Assembly: GCA_002914805.1 (NCBI GenBank)
Contig: JXTB01000540.1
Coordinates: forward strand, 43,283 to 107,282
Source of the DNA: Parasponia andersonii
Lineage: Eukaryota; Streptophyta; Magnoliopsida; Rosales; Cannabaceae
DNA length: 64,000 nucleotides
Direction: 5' to 3'
Both the position numbers and the translations under genes were made by a program. Shown in pieces: positions 54,713-64,000 of this stretch (the stretch's first letter is position 1; every line of letters begins with the position of its first letter). The notes beneath the pieces are model-generated. The model was not told where the DNA came from, did no database searches, and was given only the letters and a program-made list of their open reading frames with translations.

Positions 54713-57611
54713 AAATACAAATATTTGGGTTCCTTTTAAAGGACTGGTACTTGTGTGGTATGGTGATAAAATAGGTTGCGGGTGATTCTCAAGGGAGGAG
54801 TATACTGGATGAGCTTGAAGCTGATGGTGTAGATACTTCTTTTTTCGTGGTAAGTTGTAATTTTTCTTGATTTTTAATTGGTTCGTTACAGGCTTAAAAG
54901 GAATTATTTTTTGTTTTCCTTTTTGGGTATTTTGGACTTGAATAATTGACACAGAGTTTGAAAAAAAAAGGAGAAAAAAGACAATTAGAAGCATTTTTCT
55001 TGCACTTTTTGACTCGGGGAGTTTTACTTTTCCAGGTCGCTAAGGATGGTAATTCACCATTTACCTATATTATTGTTGACAATCAAACGTGAGGGGCCTA
55101 TGCTTACACACTTTTTTCCTCTCTTTTACTTATGTTGGGCCTTTTGTAATTAGTGGAGATAATGAGGCTGTTTTTTTTAGAAAAAAAAAAAAAATCTATT
55201 TGCTCGTTTAATTAATCTAAACTGATACTGTAGGAAAACTCGAACTTGTATTCACACCCCTGGATATCCTCCAATGAAACCTGATGAGCTTTCCCAGTCG
55301 AGTATAGTATCTTTAGTGGATGGTGCAAGAATCGTCTACTTTGATGGACGCTTGCATGAAACTGCTTTACTTGTTGCACAGGAGGTAATATATCATATTG
55401 TTGTAATTCTTGTATTTTACGTCATGTTGATTGGATGATAATAATATCTTTATTATATGTGTGATTCCTTAATAATTAATACCAACTGAAATGACTGGGT
55501 CTGCAATGTGTTTCACTGTAAGGAGGCTTTCGTCAAATTACAGTACATATGCAGGCTTGAACCCTTCTAAACTGGTATACCTGTGCTGAATCTGGTGATG
55601 CAGTTTGCTCGTAGTGTGCAAGTGGCTCGTGTTGCCACATCCACATATAAAGAAATTCCTGATGTTGGGTGAGGCTGAGGCCAATATTTTCCACAATAAG
55701 ATAAATTGCTAAAGCTGACCCACAGCATGTTGTTATGGTGTAACTCTTTGTCATAGATATGATTTCTTGTCGTATGTTTTCTTTTCCTTCTTTTGTGTTA
55801 CTGTTGTAGGATTTCTTTTTTCACTGTGTCATTGGTATTGTTTATTTCCACGTTGGCATAAATATCACTAGTACTTTTTCTTGTAAGTTGCAATCCACTC
55901 CAACGTATTTATATCCTTCTTAATGTGTTAGTGGAATATCACAGCATCAATTGGTCTCTTCTGCCGCAGGCAGCTAGCAAGAATATCCCTATTCTAGTTG
56001 ATGCAGAAAGGGTAAGAGAAGGGTTGGATGATCTTTTGGAATTGACTGAGTATCTTGTTTGCTCGGCGAAATTTCCCCAGGCAAGTTGATTATTCCTTCT
56101 CAATTTAAGGAACTTCAGACACGAATGTTTTTGTTGACCAAACTTTATCTGGCGATATTGAGCTTACATGAAGCATTAGCGAATGATTTGCCTTTTATTT
56201 TCAACTTAATACATATGATCATTTCTTGAAGGATATTTGCCACGTTTAATATTACTGGTTACTCAAATTGTATATCTTGAATTTCTTGTTCTACAGGCAT
56301 GGACAGGAGCACCTTCTGTTCCAAGTGCGCTGGTTTCCTTGCTTTTGAGATTGCCAAAACTGAAATTNGGTGGTAGGAAACATGTTATGTAGCCCTAATT
56401 ATGTAGTCACTGTCTGCTTTCATTAGGCTCAAAAAACTACAGTACAGGTTTTTATTAAACTCTTTCTTGCAGAGGATCCCCAGAAAGAAGTTGATGTAGA
56501 CAGCTTGCTCGAGTCACTGAAGCAGAGAAAGGATGATCGCTTAGTGTTCCCTACGTACATTTCATCAGTAATTCCTTTTTATTGAACCTCAAACCAGAGA
56601 CATTTTCCTTCTCCTGTGTACTTTTCATTGTACCTTTTTGGTACTATGCGATGAACTGTCAGAATGGGCTGTATATTTGTGGCATCAGATAACCAGCATT
56701 TGTCCAAGTTTCAAGTCATTAATTTAGAAAATTTAAGCTATGCTTATGCTTGATACTTGATCAGAGTTCACTGTGCATTATCTTGATGATAAGACATCAA
56801 GTTCATATTTATGCGAGTCTTTGATCCAATAAGCCGCACAAATTTATCTAGATATTTATATTTGTTATTAGTTAGATATAGCTCTGGCAGAATTTTTTTT
56901 AATTTTTACTTATGGATTGGATCTATTACGTTCTAATGCATTTTCTTTCAAACCTCAGTCAGTGACAAAAATAACAGCTAATGGGATAGGAACAGTGTCT
57001 GGGAGGTTACTCCTGGGAACAGCTGAGAAGATTCCTCCCTCGGAGCTCATTGATTCAACTGGTGCTGGCGATTCATTTATTGGAGCAGTTCTTTATGGTA
57101 CTTTTGAACCTTCCATTTCCATAAATTCCTCTGTACTCACTTTCTGTTACTTTGTTTCTTATGAATATATGCTAATGCAAAGTTTTTCAATATGATTCCG
57201 TCTCGCTCTGCCCTCCGAACTCCTTGCCACACTCCAACGAGGAGGTTACTGCATCAATTAAATTCAACCATTTGAGCATTTTTGATTGATCAGCACATTA
57301 ATAGTTATTCTTTGTTCACTCTTAGCTCTTTGCGCTGACATGCCAGTGGAGAAAATGTTGCCTTTTGCTGCTCAAGTGGTAATATTACTGTCCATGTAGG
57401 AATTAACCGAAAAATGCTAAAGAATCTGTAAGGATGGTTCTCAACTAATGCATCAATATACGTTCATTGACCCAATTGTTTCTGTATGCCACAGGCGGCT
57501 GCCTGCTGTAGAGCTTTGGGAGCTCGGACTGGGCTTCCTCATCGCACAGATCCACACCTCACTCCATTTTTTGAGTCTGAACGCCGAGGTGACCCTACAT
57601 TTGCAAAGTGA
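53713..57611 (+). CDS. pfkB-family (ribokinase-like) carbohydrate kinase, interrupted at an N
   Basis: Twelve exons (53713-53754, 53841-53930, 54543-54620, 54775-54849, 55036-55088, 55234-55384, 55970-56080, 56297-56372, 56473-56567, 56959-57097, 57326-57378, 57495-57611) give 359 readable codons. Family motifs are GGGNAGNALTCAARLGL near the start and the ATP/catalytic signature DSTGAGDSFIGAVLY. The C-terminus (CRALGARTGLPHRTDP) is as in Arabidopsis At5g43910 (memory). The enzyme should phosphorylate a sugar or nucleoside with ATP; the substrate is unknown. Exon 7 ends CAG|GCAAGT, a GC-AG intron. Exon 8 contains N 56368, and about 18 residues conserved in relatives (a VIVTLGEDGC-type strand) are absent just there although the frame continues. 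This is probably a collapsed gap rather than a real deletion. Confidence 0.88.
54680..54709. repeat. (TA)n microsatellite in pfkB intron 3
   Basis: About 30 bp of uninterrupted alternating T/A. Confidence 0.85.
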
Positions 57612-58210
57612 AAGAGAAACCTGGAACTCATAGTAAATTATGCTCATATGTAAATTAAAGGTCCCCTATATCAGCTATGCTACTTCTTCTGTTAACGAAG
57701 CATTTAGTCCTGATGAAATCTGTTCAATCCTGCTTCAGCTTTAGCAACTTACCATACCATTGATAAGCCAAGTACGTGAATGATTTTGGATGTACTAGAA
57801 GGAAATTAAAACGATCATACTTGTTGATGTTTGCAATAAAACAATAGTAGAAGTCATTTTCCAGATGTTGTGTTATGCAATTCATGCCTTCTTTTAACTG
57901 ATATGTACATTTGATATTCTTATAATTATATTATTAACATCGAGTAAACATGCTAGTAGACTCCAAAGTGAACAATAAGAAGATTAAACATAATGGTTTT
58001 CGCTAGATAGATAAATAAATTGGTTCTACAGAATTGGATAAATAGTTAGTTCCGCTAGACATAAACACAAACATCTACGCAACTAAGGGGAAGGAAAACA
58101 AAACAGTAGCCAACCAACAAAACAACCAAAAGGCCTTCTTTCTCCACTTAGTCATAATCTTTTTTCCAAATAAAAATCACCCCAAAAACAAACAAAACAA
58201 TTCACCCTTA
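57612..58210. other. Convergent 3' region between the pfkB and MCTP genes
   Basis: It holds the 3' UTRs of the two convergent genes (pfkB on +, MCTP on -). No additional gene is seen. Confidence 0.5.
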
Positions 58211-61200
58211 CTACAACATGCTATCCGCCCTTGTGGGCAACCTTCTGAAGAAACTCAAAGCACGAGAAGGCAACTTGCTCCGGAACCTTGGCGGCCTAAG
58301 CACATACAACCCCCACAAAGCCACCACGACTCTGATCGGCACGGCGTAGAAACCAGCAGCAGCAACCAAGCAAAAGATCACGAACAAGAAACTCGCCCGT
58401 GGGTCTCGCCAGCTTATCAGCGTTTGAAAACGTTCACCTTGAGAAGCCATATCTCCAACCACAGTTTGAATCCTTCCCGCCACGCTCCTCAGCCTATCAT
58501 ACCTCATTCGAACCACATCTGCGCTGCGGCTTGTTGGGAACGAATCAAATTCCTCATCCAGTTCGTCGGGGTAAACACTCTCAGCATGAGACAGCCGGGT
58601 GTCCATGTGAGGTGGGTGCCGCGGCTTGAAGCGGTACCTCCAGAGTCCAATAAATGCCATGTAAAGCAACACAGTGGGGATAATGAGCTCGGGAAACGCC
58701 ACCAATAAGAGAAACAGAGCAAGAAACAGAGTCGAATACACCGGCTTGTGCCAATTCCTCATTGCCTCTACCCAACGGCCCATAGCAACGAAACCAGACA
58801 AGACACTCATGAGACGAAAGAAGTTAGCTTTGCTTCTCCTCATGCTCCACATGTGGGAATCATGGTCAAGCATGTATTCAACCACCTCCCGGCCAAGCGG
58901 AGGCTCGGCCCGGTTTAACCGAGATGCCACTACGTTCATTGCCTGATACCTTAAACGCTCCAACTGGTTCACGCTCAAAGGATTCACGTAATGCATCTTG
59001 GGCAGCAACGGCATAGTGTACATATTCAGCATATTAGTCATATTGGTACAAGAAAACCGAACCGCCAAATGAAGCTCCCCCATTTTCTTGACCCCATTAG
59101 TGTGGAGCATCAAAAGTGGGTACGAATGAGTATAAACTCTATCAGTTTCCAGCGTAGATAATCGAATTCGAACTTTCCCAATTCGAGAATCCCGACCTCC
59201 AGGGTTGTTAACCATGCTCTTGTCAATCTTGGCATTATCAAAAACCCCAATTGTGATCACTGTACAAGGATCAAAAACCTCCCAAGTGTACTGCTCATTC
59301 CATTTCGGAGACAAACTATCCACCACAGTTCGAGTCCGGACCCATTTCTGACCATATTTGGCAACACAGTAGGCATCAGTAGAGCCTCCTTTCCCCTCTT
59401 TGATCTTAACCGGCGTAAGACCTGTTGCCCCCAAAATCCCCATTTCTAGTACTCCAATGTGGGGCTTCCATAGATGCTTCTCGGTAGGCCTAACATCACT
59501 GCTGTAAATAGTTGCTTCATCTAGAACATGGTAGCCTCCATCAAGCGAGACACGAAGATGAATCCTCGAACCGAATCGCGACACCATTTTCGACTCCGCT
59601 GGGCCGTTAAAATGGCTGCTGTCAAGGTTAAACCACCTTGAAACAACGGGCTTTTCGTTGTTGCGCCTCTCAATCGCCGTTACCGGAAGAATCACCCTTC
59701 CAACAACCTCATCTCTCCCCGGAGCCACACGGTCTTCGACGGAGATGAAGAGGTAATCTTCGAATGGTTCTGCCACAACGAACATCATTTCTTCGCTCCA
59801 ATACGGGTTGGAGAGACTCCGAGTCGGGCTAGGCTGAGCCACTCTGGTCCTCAAGACTTGATTCCCTACCTGTGCTTTCACATAAAGCTCCGGAAACCTC
59901 ATCAATGTCGAGCCTTTATCCCCTGGAATGATGTCTTGAGCTTCAAGAATCGAAACTCTCAAGTACCAAAGCTTCGGAGACAAGTAAACCTTAGACTTAA
60001 TCGAACAAAGCCCATCAAAGTTAACATTCGCCGACTTGGAATGCCAAGCCTCGGCGAAAGCCTCATCAGCCTGAGTTCCGAACCATACCGAAACCATGAC
60101 CTCCCCAGCTTTGGTCTTGTCTCCCTTCCTGTCCTCCATTCTGTACCACTGTGGAGCTAACTGACTGTCCGGCGGAACCCGCCTCGGAACCTCATTCAAA
60201 TCGAACCAAACACGGCCCAAGAACTCGTCTTTGTTACCCTCCTTAACGATTATCTCCGCCATTGATGACTGTATACAATCTTTCGAAAAGGCAAAGACTT
60301 GGTCCCATTCAAAGTTGCTCGAGCTTATCCTCTTAGTGATACCTCTGTAGTTTCCGAGCTTAACTTCGGCCACCAAATCAGCACCGCCGAACATGGAGAC
60401 CTCGCGGGCTCTCACGACTCTCACGTAAAGGTACTGCATTTGCTCAACGAGGTCGTAAGTCGAGCTGGTCTTGTCCTTCTGAAGCGATTCTCCACCGAGT
60501 TGAGGCCGAGTCTCCTTGAGCGAAAACTCGCTCGACCCATTTGAGTACAAACCCATCCCACCAGTTCCACCTCCACCTCCGCCACCGCCGCTTCCGACAC
60601 CTCCGGCGCCGGGAACGACAGGAGCTGGCCCCGTAGTTATCACAACAGGCTTCATCTCACCTGGGCTTGGGTCCACCGGCTTCGAGAGTCTCTGGCCCTG
60701 TTGTGTGGGCTTTGTTTCTTGTACAAGCTGCTGAGTCGCCATGGCCGAGTTGGGTCCCTGCATTTTTTTGCTCTTCTTCGAAAACCCATTTGAGGAAGTC
60801 GAGCCAGAAACAGAGGAAACTACTCCATTAGCCCCAGCTTGGTGATCCTTAACCTCTTCTCCAGTCGAAACGTAAAGCTTTAAGCTTATCTCTCCTCTGA
60901 TATGAGAAAACAAGCTCCTTTTGTCAAGTGTATGAAGCTGAACAACCTCTTCACCTTCTTTGGCAATACTAGAACCAGAGACACGAACTTTACCAAGAAA
61001 GTTTCTGCTATTACTCGATCTCCTCTCGTTGAAGACGTTAAACTCTATGGTTCTGTACGGAAGGTCGTTAACATCTTTAACATGAAAGACGAGCTTCTCG
61101 TTCCAAATGGGGTTCAAGTCCTTATACTTGACCTGAGTTCTTAGCCTTTGGTTCTCAAACTCAACCTCCACAAAGGGAGAAGACGAGCCTTCCCCGTCTT

Positions 61201-61270
61201 TGGGCATGAGGTTGTGAGCTCCCACCACCTCCACCACTAGCTTTTCTTTGCCATAGTTGTTGTTGTTCAT
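58211..61270 (-). CDS. Multiple C2-domain and transmembrane protein (MCTP family)
   Basis: This is an intronless gene of 1019 aa, as usual for plant MCTPs, starting at ATG 61270 (MNNNNYGKEKLVVEVVGAHN). Four C2 domains are visible: about residues 9-135 (NLMPKDGEGSSSPFVEVEF, LNPIWNEKLVFHV), 277-410 (YLYVRVVRAREVS), 432-560 (WYLRVSILEAQDIIPGD) and 602-730 (LEMGILGATGLTPVK, DAYCVAKYGQKWVRTRTVVD). A glycine run lies near residue 230. The C-terminal plant phosphoribosyltransferase-like region (about 840-1019) has two hydrophobic segments (STLFLALFLLLVAFPELIIP; FLFVIFCLVAAAGFYAVP). MCTPs tether ER to plasma membrane at plasmodesmata; QUIRKY and FTIP1 belong here. The N-terminus resembles the MCTP6-type group, but the exact subgroup is not certain. 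The open frame continues upstream of the ATG through the leader; the later ATG is chosen because homologues start there. Confidence 0.95.
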   Translation of the reverse strand: MNNNNYGKEKLVVEVVGAHNLMPKDGEGSSSPFVEVEFENQRLRTQVKYKDLNPIWNEKLVFHVKDVNDLPYRTIEFNVFNERRSSNSRNFLGKVRVSGSSIAKEGEEVVQLHTLDKRSLFSHIRGEISLKLYVSTGEEVKDHQAGANGVVSSVSGSTSSNGFSKKSKKMQGPNSAMATQQLVQETKPTQQGQRLSKPVDPSPGEMKPVVITTGPAPVVPGAGGVGSGGGGGGGGTGGMGLYSNGSSEFSLKETRPQLGGESLQKDKTSSTYDLVEQMQYLYVRVVRAREVSMFGGADLVAEVKLGNYRGITKRISSSNFEWDQVFAFSKDCIQSSMAEIIVKEGNKDEFLGRVWFDLNEVPRRVPPDSQLAPQWYRMEDRKGDKTKAGEVMVSVWFGTQADEAFAEAWHSKSANVNFDGLCSIKSKVYLSPKLWYLRVSILEAQDIIPGDKGSTLMRFPELYVKAQVGNQVLRTRVAQPSPTRSLSNPYWSEEMMFVVAEPFEDYLFISVEDRVAPGRDEVVGRVILPVTAIERRNNEKPVVSRWFNLDSSHFNGPAESKMVSRFGSRIHLRVSLDGGYHVLDEATIYSSDVRPTEKHLWKPHIGVLEMGILGATGLTPVKIKEGKGGSTDAYCVAKYGQKWVRTRTVVDSLSPKWNEQYTWEVFDPCTVITIGVFDNAKIDKSMVNNPGGRDSRIGKVRIRLSTLETDRVYTHSYPLLMLHTNGVKKMGELHLAVRFSCTNMTNMLNMYTMPLLPKMHYVNPLSVNQLERLRYQAMNVVASRLNRAEPPLGREVVEYMLDHDSHMWSMRRSKANFFRLMSVLSGFVAMGRWVEAMRNWHKPVYSTLFLALFLLLVAFPELIIPTVLLYMAFIGLWRYRFKPRHPPHMDTRLSHAESVYPDELDEEFDSFPTSRSADVVRMRYDRLRSVAGRIQTVVGDMASQGERFQTLISWRDPRASFLFVIFCLVAAAGFYAVPIRVVVALWGLYVLRPPRFRSKLPSRALSFFRRLPTRADSML

Positions 61271-61870
61271 GGCTGAACTTGGGTTTTTCTTTTCTTTCTT
61301 TAACGGAAGAACAAAAAAACAGAGAGAATGAAGAAGAATACAGATAGGTACAAAGAAGATGGAAGAGACTGGTTTTGGTGAATGGTGACTGAGACTGATG
61401 AGAGGGAAAGGACACCGGGAACAAGGTGCGATGCTCAAGAAGTAGCTGAAAAAACACTGTTGTGTATTGTGTAATCTCAGAAGAGCGTGAATCAGAGTTT
61501 TTTTTTTTTTTTTTTTTTTTTGCAAAATGAGTGTTTCAGAGTTATACTCTGACAGAGGAAAAAGTTACGAGAGACACATTGCACGTATTGAGTTGAGTTG
61601 GAAGAACGTGTTTTAACAGTAAAAAAAGAGAACCCCACGTCATTTTTGCGGCGCGTAAGTACGACACGCCAATGAGCTTGTTTTTTGTAAGACAGGTGAC
61701 AGAGTGGATATAATGGGGCCCACGCAACATTCTTAACGTTAACCTAACCTTATTAACTCTCATTAATTATTACTATATGTTTATGTCCTTGGGGAAGGTC
61801 AACGTACTATTTGTATTTGGTGGGCTCAAGTTCTAGGATGGTTTTGGATACTAAAGAAATCTAGTTCCAT
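61271..61870. other. Leader and promoter of the MCTP gene
   Basis: The leader is C/T-rich on the - strand. It includes a 24-base T run (A run on -) at 61498-61521. No other gene begins here. Confidence 0.45.
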
Positions 61871-64000
61871 TAAAGGGCGTACATTACATATAACTCATTT
61901 GGTGTATCATTAAAAGTTTATGCGTCCAAGTCGAACCAAACTTATCACAAAAAAATACTAGAAAAGTCCCATTTACCATTTTTTCCAACAACGTGTCAGC
62001 TGTCATAATATTGATTTAGCTAATCGAGTGACGTAGTATAGTGGTAAGTGAGGTTTGGCCAGGTGGTCAGAGTTTAAGTAGGGTTTTGCTCAGATTAATT
62101 GTGAGATTAAATTCTTTGGTCTCAGTCATACCCAATAAAAGTTGCCACAATGGTCATCTTATTTCTCCCTTTCTTTGTTATTAAATAAAAAGAAAAAAAT
62201 CTTACCTTAAATGCGTTCTTAAATTCTAACGTTCTATTATTTGTCTTCACCTAATCATTGGTTGGTGATCTTTGCTTTAAAGCTTCGATTTTTAGGCTTC
62301 CATGACATACAAATACAAATATCCCTTTACTAAATCTAATTATGAAACTATGCTAAGACATACATTAAGGTCATTTGATTGTCACATAACCATTCTCTAT
62401 CGCCTGGAGTTCAATTGAGAGAAACATCTTAAATTTTGAAAAATGATACAACACAATACAGCATCGATATATTAATCATAATTTTCTCTCGATGAGTCAC
62501 ATAATAATTTTTTTAAACATAAAACACTAGTAAGCAATAGGCACAGATAATAATATTAAGAATTCAGTTCAAACATACAGAATAATCTCATCTCATCCCT
62601 GTAAGTAGCAGCAAAAATCTTTGGTGGATCTTTTTTTTTCCCCCCGAAAAAAGTCATTTATAGAATTGTTTTTTTTTTTTTTCTCACAGAATTTCACTTC
62701 GGAGAATAAAAATATCTATATATGTTCTAGTGCCACGGAGCGTGCAAGGCACGTGTTGAAACTCAAAGGGGAGCAGAAATGAAGTAAAAGAGCAGGAGAG
62801 CGTGCCGAGAATCTAAAAGAGAATCGAAATTATTCGACAAAAAAAGGGATAAAGGAGGATGAGATCGAGAGGACCATAGTCTCGAAGTCCGAGGTTTTGG
62901 AAGTGAGCTTTTATTATTATTATTATTATTTCCGAATTCTTGAAATTTTAATTTATTAATTATTTGTCTTTTTTTGGAGAATGTTTTGTCTCTCCTAGTT
63001 TCGAGGCGCGTGTAACACGGTCTCCGTGGTTTTGTAACTGTTGTAAGCAGCATGGCTGCCATGTGGGTCCCGCTTCACCGCTCTGTAACTGGTAACTTGA
63101 TCCTCTCATTTGCCTGACGTGGCAAAATGTTTGGACTCGCTTCAAATTATTTGACACGCGTGAAACCACTTTTTCTTCTTGTAGGAAAAAAGAGTGTGTA
63201 AAGTCTGTCTGTGACTGCGACAAGAATAAAATGTGCTGCTAATTTGAAGTGGTCCATTATTTGATCACAATGATCTTGAATTAATTGCTATAGAGTAACT
63301 AAAATAGAGTATATTACTAAGAGTGGTACACACTCGAGCAATCTCGGCCCTTCAATAGGACAGGTCTTACCAGAAAGACTATTCCCTTTAAAGAATTTGA
63401 TATTTCAGAAATGTGTAACACTAACATAAAATTCCCGTAAAAATACATATGTATTCTATTATGCGTATTTATTGTAGAATATAAAAAGAGTGATGCAATA
63501 ATTAGACACATACAATCCATCTCATACCTTTATTGGAATGAATGTTATCATTGAGCCTGCTGAATTAAAAAATTTAATATGTCAAATACTCTACTTCTCT
63601 ACTTAGTTGAAAGATTAATTAATATGTCAAACACGTGTAACACTAATAAAGGATTCACTTATAAATGCAAAAGTATTCTGCAGTACGTAGAGTGCTTTCG
63701 AGTTTTGATTTTTTTTTTTTTTTTTATTTGGGGGGATATGGTAGTGTATTATAAGTATTAACTCCGGTTATTACCTCTTTTGAGAAACGGGTTGATTCAA
63801 ATAACTCTACAGTACGATTTGAATTTAAAGGAGGATCAGTCTTTTCCGTTAACAAAACTTATCAAGAAAACAGTTTTATTAGACTAATGGCAAAGCCATG
63901 TTGATGTACTACGATTCTGTGTTTTTGTACCTTGACACGTACAAGGAAAGGGAAAGTTCAGCTATCCGAGCTGCTCAGTGGATATTATTTATTGTCCCCA
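61871..64000. other. Terminal spacer
   Basis: No gene is supported. Weak points of interest: a tRNA-like TAGTATAGTGGTAAG phrase at 62035-62050 that could be a SINE head, a (TTA)n run at 62911-62929, and ACACGTGT/CACGTG-like motifs near 62749-62757 and 63629-63637. Confidence 0.4.

Noticed and set aside
55604-55670. Possible extra pfkB exon (FARSVQVARVATSTYKEIP) after an AG
   Set aside because: It soon meets a stop and homologues go directly from the VAQE exon to the AASKNIPILVDAE exon; treated as intron, though a rare alternative exon is not excluded.
58399-60734. Many + and - strand frames inside the MCTP gene
   Set aside because: The MCTP frame is continuous for 1019 codons with clear domains; the others are shadows.
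62035-62160. tRNA gene or SINE head (TAGTATAGTGGTAAG)
   Set aside because: No cloverleaf can be formed over the expected 72-75 bases and no tail or target duplication was found; only weak similarity to a tRNA A box.

Overview
The window is nuclear DNA from a dicot plant, probably a rosid. The genes are split by GT-AG introns, the spacers are very AT-rich with many (TA)n and poly-A/T runs, and the proteins are closest to known dicot families. No species can be named from the sequence. No bacterial, viral or CRISPR features were seen, and no undescribed multi-gene system is evident. The new material is mostly in the mobile DNA and in the sequence quality.

Genes from left to right: (1) the last four exons of an unrecognised + strand gene (1-1086); (2) a five-exon F-box/LRR gene on the - strand (4073-6267); (3) the class III alcohol dehydrogenase / S-nitrosoglutathione reductase gene on - (9613-12649, nine exons, 379 aa); (4) a two-exon small cupin gene on + (21859-22345); (5) a 13-exon WD40 protein of the plant AMBRA1-like type on - (27920-33483, 778 aa); (6) a LisH-CTLH-WD40 protein of the WDR26/GID7 type on - (39567-42112, 524 aa); (7) an ALE2-like receptor kinase on + (46724-51429, nine exons, 777 aa); (8) a pfkB-family carbohydrate kinase on + (53713-57611, twelve exons, damaged at an N); (9) an intronless C2-domain/transmembrane MCTP protein on - (58211-61270, 1019 aa).

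From memory, genes 3, 5, 6 and 8 correspond to four consecutive Arabidopsis loci (At5g43940, 43930, 43920, 43910) in the same order. The window would then be a conserved microsyntenic block with extra genes and transposons between its members. Functionally the block mixes redox and formaldehyde metabolism (GSNOR), two WD40 proteins whose animal relatives serve ubiquitin ligases, and a sugar-kinase-like enzyme. I see no sign that they form one pathway.

The spacers hold a well-resolved set of mobile elements: three copies of a MITE family that sits inside (TA)n microsatellites; a tRNA-type SINE family with two long copies and one 3' fragment, one copy with a perfect 16-bp target duplication; a 1538-bp degraded hAT element with 8-bp target duplications and a broken transposase C-terminus; a second MITE-like family present as an inverted pair; and a stretch that looks like plastid DNA. 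Three single N positions (1918, 45792, 56368) look like collapsed gaps: one lies at the joint of a 238-bp near-perfect duplication, and another lies where about 18 conserved residues are missing from the pfkB protein.
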